From: an uncultured Bacilli bacterium
GTDB taxonomy: Bacteria; Bacillota_I; Bacilli_A; RF39; UBA660
Direction of reading: 5' to 3'
NCBI GenBank assembly: GCA_934162665.1
Contig: CAKPJN010000013.1
Coordinates: 1-18,344 of the forward strand
Length of the DNA: 18,344 bases
In this document: piece by piece, positions 1-7,471 of the stretch
Layout of the letters: the number at the start of each line of letters is the position of its first letter
Numbering within the stretch: position 1 is the first letter of the stretch
Made by a program: the position numbers and the translations under genes
The notes under the pieces: model-generated
What the model was told of the DNA's origin: nothing
Seen by the model: the letters and a program-made list of their open reading frames with translations, nothing else
The model's database searches: none

Positions 1-2
1 AC

Positions 3-41
3 CTTATCTGTGAAGTAGGAAACTTAGGAGGCAACGACTGA
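3..41 (+). CDS. Possible C-terminal tail of an upstream gene (partial)
   Basis: One frame is open from the left edge to a TGA at 39-41 and would end in the residues LICEVGNLGGND. A hairpin with a T-rich tail follows four bases later, as expected at the end of a transcription unit. Twelve codons are too few to identify a family, and no function is proposed. The stretch could equally be the 3' end of an untranslated RNA. Confidence 0.3.
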   Translation, partial: LICEVGNLGGND

Positions 42-44
42 GAC

Positions 45-78
45 GAATTAAAACTTGTTTTAATTCATTTGTTCTATT
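45..78 (+). terminator. Weak terminator of the upstream unit
   Basis: GAATTAAAA (45-53) is an exact inverted repeat of TTTTAATTC (58-66) around the loop CTTG. The downstream tract is T-rich but interrupted by G and C. The stem is mostly A-T, so termination may be partial. Confidence 0.45.
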
Positions 79-108
79 TTGTGTAATAAAGAGTAGTATG
101 TTTATAAT
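79..108 (+). promoter_or_regulatory. Likely promoter of the PAP2 gene
   Basis: A perfect -10 box TATAAT lies at 103-108. The best -35 candidate is TTGTGT at 79-84 with an 18-base spacer, matching only the first half of the consensus. Transcription would start near 115, giving a leader of about 45 bases. The -10 is convincing and the -35 is weak. Confidence 0.5.
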
Positions 109-160
109 AGACTTTATCATAGTAATTTGATAGAATTATATTAAACATATGGAGGAATAT

Positions 161-766
161 ATGAAAAAAATAAATATAATAATTAGTGCTTTTTTAATGA
201 TATTTTTTTTGATATGGACTTTTTTAGTTTCTTCTGGTTATACAGTTTCATTTGATAAAGTTATTTATGAAGGTATTATTAAATTTAGATGTGATTTTTT
301 AGATTCTTTTTTTAAATTTATTACAGTATTTGGAAATATTAATACTATATTTTTTATTGCATGTTTATTTTTAATTATTAAACGTAATAAAGATGCTTTG
401 CTTTTATCAGTTATATCTGTTATTTGTCCTACTGTTATGTATATTATTAAGTCTATTATTAAAAGACAAAGACCTACTATTTTGCAACTTATTGATCAGG
501 GTGGATATTCTTTTCCTAGTGGACATGCAATGATTGCAGTTTGTGTATATGGTTATTTTATTTATTATTTTTATAGGCATGTAAAAAATAAATGTTTAAG
601 AAATTTTGTTTGTACTTTTTTAGTTATCTTTATTCTATTAATTGGAATTAGTAGAATCTATTTAGGTGTTCATTATCCTAGTGATATTTTAGGAGGATAT
701 TTAATTTCTAGTATTATTTTAATAATAATTATTGATAGCTTTAAGATAATAAATAGTAAGGAGTGA
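161..766 (+). CDS. PAP2-family membrane phosphatase
   Basis: This is an integral membrane lipid phosphatase of the PAP2 (type 2 phosphatidic acid phosphatase) superfamily. Members dephosphorylate phospholipids or polyprenyl pyrophosphates such as undecaprenyl-PP, with the active site facing outwards. All three signature blocks are intact: K97-x6-RP (KSIIKRQRP), PSGH (Ser120-Gly121-His122) and SR-x5-H-x3-D (Ser164, Arg165, His171, Asp175). Hydrophobic segments flank them, and the 201-residue length is normal for small bacterial members. An in-frame ATG at 149 overlaps the ribosome site GGAGG (151-155), so the ATG at 161, five bases after it, is the better start. The next gene's ribosome site lies in this gene's last codons, so the two are cotranscribed. 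Substrate cannot be read from sequence; a BcrC/UppP-like role in undecaprenyl recycling is a reasonable inference. Confidence 0.9.
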   Translation: MKKINIIISAFLMIFFLIWTFLVSSGYTVSFDKVIYEGIIKFRCDFLDSFFKFITVFGNINTIFFIACLFLIIKRNKDALLLSVISVICPTVMYIIKSIIKRQRPTILQLIDQGGYSFPSGHAMIAVCVYGYFIYYFYRHVKNKCLRNFVCTFLVIFILLIGISRIYLGVHYPSDILGGYLISSIILIIIIDSFKIINSKE

Positions 767-771
767 GGAAA

Positions 772-1572
772 ATGATAAAGATGGTTGTAAGTAGTTTTTT
801 TGATACATTAGTCGATTCGGATTTATCTATTCCTATTAGTACTGTATTAGAGATTGACAAATTTAGAAATAATGGGGGAAAGTTTTTAGTTACTACTAGT
901 TCAACCTTGCAAGATGTTTTAGATTATAATAGAGATATTTCTTTTATTGATTATATAGTATCTTGTAATGGTTCATATATATATGATTGTAATTTAGAAA
1001 AAGTAATTTACAAAAAGAATATTTTAGCTTCTATTGTTAAGAAAATAAGAAAATTATATAGTGATTTTGGAATTTCTTTTTATACTAGTGATAATAGTTT
1101 TTTATTATCAGGTAAAAATAGAAATGAAGTTGATGGGGATATTTTAATTAGTGATTTTGAGTGTTTTTATTTAGATAATAAGAGTAATGTTTATAAAATA
1201 GAAATTTATTGTAAAAATAAAAAAGAGTGTGATCTTATATTTAATTCTTTAAAAAATAGTAATCTTAATATTAATATTTTAAAGAATGTTAACTCGTTAA
1301 AAAAGTATTTAATAGAGATAACTATGAAGGGTATAGATAAGTTTTTTGGAATTCAAAAAGTATGTAATTATTGTAATATTAATTTAGATGAAGTGGTTGC
1401 GATAGGAAGCAATAATAGTGATATTGCAGTACTTAAAAATATTGATTCTAGTTTTTGTGTTTCTAATGCTTTAAGTGAAGTTAAGAAAGTTAGTAAGAAA
1501 AAGACTTTATCAAATGATGATAAGGGTGTTGAAGAAGTTTTAAAAAATTTAAGATGTAATAATTTTAAATAA
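772..1572 (+). CDS. HAD-fold (Cof-like) protein lacking catalytic residues
   Basis: The 266-residue protein has the layout of a Cof/YidA-type HAD phosphatase with a C2 cap, but the active site is gone. Motif I, normally DxDGT, reads SFFDT (residues 8-12), so both the nucleophile and the acid/base Asp are replaced, by Ser8 and Phe10. Motif II (ATGR in relatives) is TTSS. Motif IV (GDxxND) is GSNNSD, with its first Asp replaced by Ser. The motif III Lys (KGIDK) and the second Asp of motif IV survive. The frame is intact with no internal stop, so this looks like a pseudoenzyme and not a decayed gene. The ATG at 772 follows AAGGAG (758-763) by eight bases and gives the usual family opening MIK; the earlier GTG at 763 lies inside that ribosome site. 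It is coupled to the PAP2 gene. A binding or regulatory role is inference. Confidence 0.8.
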   Translation: MIKMVVSSFFDTLVDSDLSIPISTVLEIDKFRNNGGKFLVTTSSTLQDVLDYNRDISFIDYIVSCNGSYIYDCNLEKVIYKKNILASIVKKIRKLYSDFGISFYTSDNSFLLSGKNRNEVDGDILISDFECFYLDNKSNVYKIEIYCKNKKECDLIFNSLKNSNLNINILKNVNSLKKYLIEITMKGIDKFFGIQKVCNYCNINLDEVVAIGSNNSDIAVLKNIDSSFCVSNALSEVKKVSKKKTLSNDDKGVEEVLKNLRCNNFK

Positions 1573-1612
1573 AAGTTTACTATATTATATATAATAAATT
1601 TTTTGTTATTTA

Positions 1613-1621
1613 TGATATAAT
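1613..1621 (+). promoter_or_regulatory. Extended -10 promoter for the rluA-like operon
   Basis: TGA followed by TATAAT (1616-1621) forms a perfect extended -10 box in the 63-base gap after the HAD gene. No good -35 lies at 17 bases, which extended -10 promoters tolerate. The start would be near 1628, about 17 bases before the ATG. Confidence 0.5.
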
Positions 1622-1644
1622 TTAGTAATGAGGAAGTGGTTAAT

Positions 1645-2493
1645 ATGAAATTAGTTGTTAAGAAAGATGGTTATTTACTTGATTATTTATATAATAATTT
1701 AGATATGCCTAAGAAAAAAATTAAACAATACTTAATACATGGTTCTATTTATGTTAATAATAATAAAACTACTAAGTATGATTATCCGTTAGTTAGTGGA
1801 ATGATTATTTCTATTGATACTGTTGGTAAAAATAAAAAAGAGTTACCTTTTGATATTATATTTGAAGATAGTCATATTATTGTTGTTAATAAACCGAGTG
1901 GTCTTTTAACTGTTTCTACTCCTAAGGAGAAAGAAAAGACTTTATTTCATATTGTATCGGAATATTTAAAGAGTAAAGATCCAAGAGCAAAGGTTTTTAT
2001 TGTTCATAGATTAGATAAAGATACTAGTGGAATTGTAGTTATGGCAAAAGATTTAAAAACCAAAAATTTATTACAAGAAAATTGGAATGAATATGTTTTA
2101 TTACGTGAGTATATTGCAGTAGTTGTTGGACAACCTAAAAATAGTGAGGGGACTATAAAACAATATCTGAAGGAAACTAAAACTAATTTAGTTTATGCAT
2201 CTAAAGGTAAAGATGGAAAAGAGGCAATTACTAATTATAAAGTAATTAAATCAAATGATAAGTATTCTCTTTTAGATATTAATATTGAAACTGGTAGAAA
2301 AAACCAAATTAGAGTAGCTCTTTCTAGTATTAATACACCAATTCTTGGGGATAAGAAATATGGTGATTTGAAGAATAATGAAGATAGACTTTATTTGCAC
2401 GCAAATAGACTTAAAATGTATTATCCTGTTATTAAGAAAAATATTTTATTTGAAACAGAAGTTCCTTCTATATTTAAAAAAGCTATGCGTTAG
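1645..2493 (+). CDS. RluA-family 23S/tRNA pseudouridine synthase
   Basis: This cytoplasmic enzyme isomerises specific uridines in rRNA or tRNA to pseudouridine. The N-terminal ~60 residues form an S4-like RNA-binding domain (KKKIKQYLIHGSIYVNN). The catalytic domain has the RluA signature HRLDKDTSG at residues 121-129, with catalytic Asp124, and the later conserved GRKNQIRV segment that helps hold the substrate. Its 282 residues are slightly shorter than Bacillus RluD-like proteins. The GTG at 1636 is in frame, but the ATG at 1645 sits better behind the ribosome site GAGGAAG and is preferred. The GH3 gene starts 14 bases after the stop, so the genes are probably cotranscribed. The exact target site (RluC, RluD or RluA type) cannot be assigned from sequence, so no symbol is given. 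Confidence 0.93.
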   Translation: MKLVVKKDGYLLDYLYNNLDMPKKKIKQYLIHGSIYVNNNKTTKYDYPLVSGMIISIDTVGKNKKELPFDIIFEDSHIIVVNKPSGLLTVSTPKEKEKTLFHIVSEYLKSKDPRAKVFIVHRLDKDTSGIVVMAKDLKTKNLLQENWNEYVLLREYIAVVVGQPKNSEGTIKQYLKETKTNLVYASKGKDGKEAITNYKVIKSNDKYSLLDINIETGRKNQIRVALSSINTPILGDKKYGDLKNNEDRLYLHANRLKMYYPVIKKNILFETEVPSIFKKAMR

Positions 2494-2507
2494 TTGAAAG
2501 GTTTAAT

Positions 2508-3665
2508 ATGAAACGAAAGATATTTCTTATTTTAATAGTATTAATATTAGTATGTAGTTTTGTGTTTTTTAGAATTAATAATTTGTCAACAGTACCAACA
2601 AAGAAAAGTTCTAATAAAAAAGAAGATGTTAGTTCTAAAGAATTATTTTCTAAGTATTATTCTAAAGCTTTAGATATGGTTGATAAGATGAGTTTAGAGG
2701 AAAAGGTAGGACAGTTATTTTTAGTTAGATATGATAGTTCTAAAGTTTTGGATGAAGTTAGTAATTATTATCCAGGCGGATATATTTTATTTGCTAGGGA
2801 TTTTCAAAATGAAAGTAAGGATTCTATTAAGAATAAGTTATCTGAGTTACAAAGTGTTAGTAAGGTACCACTAATTTTAGGTGTTGATGAAGAAGGTGGT
2901 ACAGTTGTTAGGGTTAGTAAATTTAAAAATTTTAGAAATGAGGCGTTTTTATCTCCAAAAGAAGTATTTGAACAGGGAGGTTATCAGTTATTAGAGACTA
3001 TTGAAAAAGAAAAATCTCAATTGCTTTTAGATTTAGGACTTAATTTAAATTTAGCTCCTGTTGCGGATGTTTCTACTGATTCTAATGATTTTATTTATAA
3101 AAGAAGTTTTGGAAGGGATGCAGTATCAACTGCTGATTATATATCGCATATGGTTAAATACGCTAATTCTTCAAATATTTCTTCATGTTTAAAGCATTTC
3201 CCTGGATATGGAAATAATAAAGATACACATACTGGTGTCACAATTGATGAAAGAAGTTATGATACATTTTTAAAGTCTGACTTTTTACCTTTTGAAAGTG
3301 GCATTAAAGAACATGTTCCTGTTATTTTAGTTTCTCATAATATTGTGTTATCTATGGATCCAAAATATCCTGCTAGTTTATCTTCTAATGTTCATAAGAT
3401 ATTAAGAGATGATCTTAAATTTAGTGGAATTATTATTACTGATGATTTAGATATGGGCGCAATTAGCGAATATGTGGATAATAATCAGGCTGCGACTTTA
3501 GCAATTAATGCTTCGAATGATATGATTATTACATCTGATTTTATAAATATGAGAAATGAAGTTATTGAAAGTGTTAATAATGGTAAAATTAGTTTAGATA
3601 AAATAGATTTGGCGGTAAAAAGAATTATTGCTTGGAAATATGCTTATGGATTAATTAAAAATTAA
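2508..3665 (+). CDS. Family 3 glycoside hydrolase, NagZ-like beta-N-acetylhexosaminidase
   Basis: NagZ-type GH3 enzymes remove N-acetylglucosamine from muropeptides during peptidoglycan turnover. The N-terminus (residues 1-21) is a single hydrophobic signal anchor or signal peptide, followed by a Lys/Ser-rich linker, so the enzyme acts outside the membrane. The TIM-barrel domain carries the family motif KHFPGYG (229-235) followed by DTH (Asp239-Thr-His241), the Asp-His pair used as acid/base in NagZ. It also carries TDDLDM near 311-316, which supplies the nucleophilic Asp. The 385 residues cover one catalytic domain without the C-terminal domain of the longer Bacillus protein. The signal ends in FFR without a lipobox Cys, so it is not a lipoprotein. 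It lies between a pseudouridine synthase and a lipoprotein and may share their transcript. Family assignment is firm; substrate is inferred from the loop motif. Confidence 0.9.
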   Translation: MKRKIFLILIVLILVCSFVFFRINNLSTVPTKKSSNKKEDVSSKELFSKYYSKALDMVDKMSLEEKVGQLFLVRYDSSKVLDEVSNYYPGGYILFARDFQNESKDSIKNKLSELQSVSKVPLILGVDEEGGTVVRVSKFKNFRNEAFLSPKEVFEQGGYQLLETIEKEKSQLLLDLGLNLNLAPVADVSTDSNDFIYKRSFGRDAVSTADYISHMVKYANSSNISSCLKHFPGYGNNKDTHTGVTIDERSYDTFLKSDFLPFESGIKEHVPVILVSHNIVLSMDPKYPASLSSNVHKILRDDLKFSGIIITDDLDMGAISEYVDNNQAATLAINASNDMIITSDFINMRNEVIESVNNGKISLDKIDLAVKRIIAWKYAYGLIKN

Positions 3666-3726
3666 AATTAATTTTTGGTATAAAATGATTAAATTTTCCC
3701 AATATATAAATGGGAGGATGATTATT

Positions 3727-4380
3727 TTGAAAAAGTTTTTTGTAATTAGTTCTTTGTTTATATTACTATTTACTGGTTGTACTACAGCTAATACTCCAAG
3801 TAGAAAAGTTGAAGATTTCTTAGGTAGATATCAGTCTATGGATAGCGATGTTTTAACACAACTTGATAATGTAGTTGCTAATGATAGTAATATGTCAGAT
3901 GAACAAAAGAAAGATTATAAATCATTAATGGAAAGACAATATCAGAATATGTCTTATAAAATCAAAAATGAAGAAATTAATGGTGATAATGCTACAGTTG
4001 AGGTAGAAATTGAAGTTTATGATTATGCAACATCAATTGCAAAAAGTAAGAAATATTATGAAGAACATAAAGATGAATTTAAAGATAATGATAAAGATAC
4101 TACTAATAATAATGTAAATAATAACAACACAAATAATAATGCTAATAATAACAATAAAGATAATGACAATGATAAAGATAATGATAATAATAATGTAGTT
4201 GAAGATGTTATTGAAAGTTCTTCTAAATATATTGATTACAAGATAAAAGAGTTAAAGGATGTTGCTGATAAAGTTAAATATACTATTACATTTAATCTTC
4301 ATAGGGAAGATAATACTTGGAAATTAGATGATATCTCTGATGTTGATCGCAAAAAGCTTCATGGTTTATATGAAGAATAG
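3727..4380 (+). CDS. Asn/Asp-rich lipoprotein of unknown function
   Basis: A secreted, lipid-anchored protein of 217 residues. The signal peptide is a textbook lipoprotein type: MKK, a hydrophobic run, then LFTGC with Cys18 as the lipidation site. The start is the TTG at 3727, nine bases after GGGAGG (3712-3717). The in-frame ATG at 3718 directly abuts that site, and the ATG at 3685 would add a hydrophilic extension that spoils the signal. Residues ~20-118 and ~160-217 look like two halves of a mixed alpha/beta domain, separated by a ~40-residue spacer almost wholly of Asn, Asp and Lys. The fold resembles small NTF2-like Gram-positive lipoproteins, but no family is recognised. CCCA/TGGG (around 3698-3714) could form a small hairpin touching the ribosome site. 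A strong terminator follows immediately. Confidence 0.8.
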   Translation: MKKFFVISSLFILLFTGCTTANTPSRKVEDFLGRYQSMDSDVLTQLDNVVANDSNMSDEQKKDYKSLMERQYQNMSYKIKNEEINGDNATVEVEIEVYDYATSIAKSKKYYEEHKDEFKDNDKDTTNNNVNNNNTNNNANNNNKDNDNDKDNDNNNVVEDVIESSSKYIDYKIKELKDVADKVKYTITFNLHREDNTWKLDDISDVDRKKLHGLYEE

Positions 4381-4403
4381 GCACATATTAATGTGCTTTT
4401 TTT
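4381..4403 (+). terminator. Rho-independent terminator after the lipoprotein gene
   Basis: GCACAT (4381-4386), loop ATTA, ATGTGC (4391-4396), then seven T residues. It begins at the base after the stop codon and closes the rluA-GH3-lipoprotein unit. Confidence 0.9.
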
Positions 4404-4414
4404 CTTTATGGGTA

Positions 4415-4443
4415 TGTACTTTTTTTCTCTTTTATAGTATACT
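4415..4443 (+). promoter_or_regulatory. Candidate promoter of the HerA-like gene
   Basis: TATACT (4438-4443) matches five of six -10 positions. The sequence 17 bases upstream, TGTACT (4415-4420), is a poor -35. A promoter is expected here because a strong terminator lies just upstream. The start would be near 4450, leaving a leader of about 18 bases with AAGAAGG. Confidence 0.4.
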
Positions 4444-4468
4444 TTTGTTAGAATAAGAAGGTGTTTAT

Positions 4469-6238
4469 ATGTTAGGTACTATATTAGAGATTATCGATAA
4501 TTATGTTTTAGTTAAACTTTCTATTAATATCAATAATCAAGCAAATCTAGTTAATTTACATGTTGTTTTTGAAGATAATGGTACTAAGATTGTTGGAGAG
4601 ATTATAAACGCCACTCAGACTAATATGAAAATACAAATTGTTGGAGAGATTATTAAAGATAGCTTTGTTCCTGGTGTTAGTGCTAAACCATCTTTTAAAT
4701 CTATAGTAAGAATTATTAAAGCTGATGAATTAGAATTGATTTTAGGAAAACAGAGTATTGTTGGAAATCAAACTTTTTTTGGAATAAGTAATGTTTATCA
4801 AAATTATAAAATAAATGTAGATATTAATGACTTTTTTAGTAATCATTTTGCAGTACTTGGTAATAGTGGTGCAGGAAAGAGTTGTACAGTAGCTAGTGTT
4901 ATTCAAAATCTTTTCCTTTCATCTGTTAATCCACCAACTAACGCTAATATATTTTTCTTTGATGCATTTGGTGAATATACAAAGGCTTTTTCACAATTAC
5001 ATCAATATAATAGTTCACTTAATTATAAAACTTATACTACTAATACGAAGTTTCCTGATACAGAGATTTTACATATACCTCTTTGGTGTTTAGATGTTGA
5101 TGATTTAGCTTTGCTTTTAGATGTTACAACACCTAATCAATTGCCAATTATAGAAAAAACATTAAATCTTGTACCTATTTTAACTGGAAGTAGTAAGGAA
5201 GTTATTAAGAAAAAAAATGATATAATTGCTAGAGCTTTACAAGATATTTTATTAAGTGGTAAAGATTCTGTTAAGGTTAGAGATCAAGTTACGGCAGTTC
5301 TTACTAAGTTTAATACACCAGAACTTAATTTAGAGAGTACTATTGCTCAACCTGGATATGTTAGAACATTAAAACAATGTTTATTTATAGATAAAACTGG
5401 AAAAATGCAAGAAATGGAACTTGTTACAGAGTTTGTTCGTACTTATATAAACGATGATAATGAGGAAATAGATCCGTCTTCACTTAATTATTTCTATACT
5501 TTAAATGATTTAGAGATGGCAATGGACTTTGCATTAATTAGTGAGGGTATTTTAAAGAGTGAAAAAGTTTTTGATTATGCAAATATCCTGAGTGTTAGAC
5601 TTCATACTCTTGCGAATAGTGAATATAAAGAATACTTTACATATCCACAATATATTACTAAGGGTGAATATGTTAGAAGTTTATTAACTGATAAGATGAC
5701 TGGTGGTAAGTGTCAGATAGTTAATTTTAATATTAACTATGTTGATGATAGATTAGCTAAAGTTATTACTAAAATACTTTCTAAGATGTTATTTTCAATA
5801 GCTAGTGTTACTACACCTCGTGGAAGTGTTGCTTATCATATTATTATTGAGGAAGCTCATAGATATGTTCAGGCTGATAAGGATATAGAAATACTTGGTT
5901 ATAATATTTTTGAGAGAATAACAAAAGAAGGACGTAAATATGGTATATTCTTAGGACTTATTACTCAAAGACCTAGTGAACTTTCTGATACAGCAATTAG
6001 TCAGTGCTCTAATTTTGTGATTTTAAGAACACTTCATCCTAAAGATTTAAATTATATAAAAGATATGGTTCCAAATATTTCTTTAGAATTGGTGGCCCAG
6101 TTAAAAAATCTAAAACCTGGTAATTGTATAGCATTTGGTAATGCATTTAAGATACCTGTTTCTATGTATATCCCACTTCCAAATCCTAGACCTTTAAGTA
6201 ATAATGTTGATTTGGAAATGGTATGGCATTCAAAGTAA
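4469..6238 (+). CDS. HerA-like hexameric ATPase/translocase (DUF87 type)
   Basis: Members are ring-shaped FtsK/HerA-class ATPases that pump or unwind DNA, usually with the NurA nuclease or, in defence systems, with Sir2 or other nucleases. The first ~100 residues look like the beta-rich HAS-barrel domain. The RecA-like core follows, with Walker A GNSGAGKS near residues 131-138, a long insert at roughly 190-400, Walker B IIIEEAH near 458-464, and the conserved GLITQRPSEL segment with its downstream RTLHPKDL. Length (589 residues) and motif order fit the family, and no motif is damaged. The ATG at 4469 follows AAGAAGG at a normal distance. The gene stands alone between a terminator and the sepF promoter, with no nuclease beside it. 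DNA end processing or chromosome maintenance is inferred; a defence role lacks contextual support. Confidence 0.85.
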   Translation: MLGTILEIIDNYVLVKLSININNQANLVNLHVVFEDNGTKIVGEIINATQTNMKIQIVGEIIKDSFVPGVSAKPSFKSIVRIIKADELELILGKQSIVGNQTFFGISNVYQNYKINVDINDFFSNHFAVLGNSGAGKSCTVASVIQNLFLSSVNPPTNANIFFFDAFGEYTKAFSQLHQYNSSLNYKTYTTNTKFPDTEILHIPLWCLDVDDLALLLDVTTPNQLPIIEKTLNLVPILTGSSKEVIKKKNDIIARALQDILLSGKDSVKVRDQVTAVLTKFNTPELNLESTIAQPGYVRTLKQCLFIDKTGKMQEMELVTEFVRTYINDDNEEIDPSSLNYFYTLNDLEMAMDFALISEGILKSEKVFDYANILSVRLHTLANSEYKEYFTYPQYITKGEYVRSLLTDKMTGGKCQIVNFNINYVDDRLAKVITKILSKMLFSIASVTTPRGSVAYHIIIEEAHRYVQADKDIEILGYNIFERITKEGRKYGIFLGLITQRPSELSDTAISQCSNFVILRTLHPKDLNYIKDMVPNISLELVAQLKNLKPGNCIAFGNAFKIPVSMYIPLPNPRPLSNNVDLEMVWHSK

Positions 6239-6274
6239 AAAGTTTAAATAGTTCTTTTTCTTTTTAATAATATG

Positions 6275-6283
6275 TGATACAAT
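6275..6283 (+). promoter_or_regulatory. Extended -10 promoter for sepF-divIVA
   Basis: TGA plus TACAAT (6278-6283) gives an extended -10 in the gap after the HerA gene. The upstream -35 region is only T-rich. The start would lie near 6290, about 30 bases before the sepF ATG. Confidence 0.5.
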
Positions 6284-6319
6284 TAGTTATAGTTAAAATA
6301 TGTGTGTGGAGGAATAAAT

Positions 6320-6757
6320 ATGGCATTGGATAAATTAAAAAATTTATTTGGGGGAGATGACAATGTTGATGAGGTATCAGCAGAGGAGGAGTTCTATAGT
6401 ACTAGTCGTGAGGAATATCATACAGAAAATGGTATTGCTGGATCTAGAATGATGCTTTTAGAACCTCGTGCTTATTCTGAAAGTCAACAAATTGCTGATT
6501 ATTTAAAAGGACGTAATTCTGTTGTTGTGAATTTAAAAAGAGTTACACCTGATCAAGCAAAAAGAATTGTAGATTTTTTAAGCGGTACTTTATATGCAAT
6601 CGGTGGTGATTTACAAAAATTAGGTGGAGGAATTTTCTTATGTACTCCTAATAATGTAAATGTAGAAGGTAAAATTAGTGATGATAATACCGTTGCTAGT
6701 AAAAGTAGTAAAAGTAAATCAAAAGAAAAAAGTGATAGTGAAGATTTTGATTGGTAA
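6320..6757 (+). CDS. sepF: Cell division protein SepF
   Basis: SepF polymerises into rings that bundle FtsZ filaments and tie the Z-ring to the membrane at the septum. An N-terminal segment (MALDKLKNLFGG) can form the amphipathic membrane-binding helix. An acidic linker follows, then the conserved globular domain: RMMLLEPRAYSES, the DYLKGRNSVVVNL strand and the RIVDFLSGTLYAIGG helix-turn with a Gly-rich end. The ~145-residue length is typical, and the Ser/Lys tail is variable in the family. The ATG at 6320 is six bases after GGAGGA (6308-6313); a GTG at 6302 is in frame but precedes that site. divIVA starts 28 bases downstream, as in the Bacillus ylm cluster, although ylmG and ylmH, which normally lie between, are absent. 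Assignment is secure. Confidence 0.95.
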   Translation: MALDKLKNLFGGDDNVDEVSAEEEFYSTSREEYHTENGIAGSRMMLLEPRAYSESQQIADYLKGRNSVVVNLKRVTPDQAKRIVDFLSGTLYAIGGDLQKLGGGIFLCTPNNVNVEGKISDDNTVASKSSKSKSKEKSDSEDFDW

Positions 6758-6785
6758 TTGATATATTTTTCTGAGGTGAGATTAT

Positions 6786-7244
6786 ATGGAAAAATTTAGT
6801 TATGAGGCTAATGGATATAATCGTAGCGAAGTAAATCAGTTTATTGGTGATGTTATTACACAAACTGAGGGTATTATAAAAAAATGTAGGGCTCAAGGTC
6901 AAGATGTTTTGAGATTAAAAGATGAGATTAGCAGTTTAGAAGCAGAACTTAAACATTATAAAGAGTTGGAGAATACCTTAAAGACTGCGATTATTAAGGC
7001 AGAAGAAACTGGCGATAATATAAAAAGAATGGCTAGGGAAGAATCTGAGATGATTGTTACTGATGCTAAAAATAATGCTAGTAGAATTGTAAATGAAGCT
7101 TTGCTTAAAGCTGAAAAGATTGAAAATAATGCTGAAACCTTAGAAAAAAATATGAAGATATTTAAAAGAAAATTAAAAATTATAGTAGAGCAACAAATGG
7201 CTATTGTTGATGAAATAGAAGTATTGGAATTGGATCCTAAGTAA
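6786..7244 (+). CDS. divIVA: DivIVA-like coiled-coil cell-pole/septum protein
   Basis: DivIVA proteins bind negatively curved membrane at septa and poles and recruit partners such as Min proteins or chromosome anchors. The first ~30 residues match the DivIVA membrane-binding domain (GYNRSEVNQFIGDV, the family's GYdxxEVDxFL pattern). A long charged heptad region from ~35 to 145 is predicted to be coiled coil. The family opening LTPLDI is shortened here to MEKFSYEA, and the protein ends after 152 residues, so it could also be a GpsB/DivIVA-type paralogue. The position after sepF and upstream of the ileS T-box supports divIVA. The ATG follows GAGGTGAG. The stop codon is embedded in the terminator stem. 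Confidence 0.88.
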   Translation: MEKFSYEANGYNRSEVNQFIGDVITQTEGIIKKCRAQGQDVLRLKDEISSLEAELKHYKELENTLKTAIIKAEETGDNIKRMAREESEMIVTDAKNNASRIVNEALLKAEKIENNAETLEKNMKIFKRKLKIIVEQQMAIVDEIEVLELDPK

Positions 7245-7264
7245 TCATTTTGATTACTTTTTCT
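7241..7264 (+). terminator. Terminator overlapping the divIVA stop codon
   Basis: GTAATCA (7241-7247), loop TTT, TGATTAC (7251-7257), then a T-rich tail. The TAA stop at 7242-7244 lies in the left arm, a compact arrangement that ends the sepF-divIVA transcript. Confidence 0.85.
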
Positions 7265-7315
7265 TGTATATTTATTTTGATTATGATATTATATAAATAT
7301 AATGGAGGTAGTAAT

Positions 7316-7471
7316 ATGGGTATTTTACATTTACATACAACAATTGATTATAAAAGATTAATTGAAAATCAAGCTAATATGGCTTTTTCAAGAGTTAATC
7401 CTACTAAAATTAAAAAGGATAAGAATTGTTCTAAAGTGAAAAGTTATAAGAGGGTAAGAAAGACTAGATAA
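7316..7471 (+). CDS. Small basic hypothetical protein (51 aa)
   Basis: A 51-residue ORF starting at an ATG placed seven bases after a perfect GGAGG (7304-7308). AT-rich -10-like sequence (TATAAT at 7298-7303) sits just before it, too close to the ribosome site to serve it. The product opens MGILHLHTTIDYKRL and has a strongly basic, Lys/Arg-rich second half. It has no membrane segment or Cys pair and matches no family I recognise. A longer in-frame version from TTG 7250 would start inside the divIVA terminator and is rejected. It lies between that terminator and a decayed Rpn-type fragment, so it may itself be part of a mobile remnant. Basic composition would suit nucleic-acid binding, but that is only inference. 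Confidence 0.5.
   Translation: MGILHLHTTIDYKRLIENQANMAFSRVNPTKIKKDKNCSKVKSYKRVRKTR

Noticed and set aside
149..160. Earlier ATG for the PAP2 gene
   Set aside because: It overlaps the only ribosome site (GGAGG 151-155); the ATG at 161 is correctly spaced.
4469..6238. HerA-based defence island
   Set aside because: No Sir2, NurA, DUF4297 or other effector lies beside it; the neighbours are housekeeping genes.
6232..6265. Terminator after the HerA-like gene
   Set aside because: AAAAAG and CTTTTT can pair, but the stem is only A-T rich with an 11-base loop; support is too weak.
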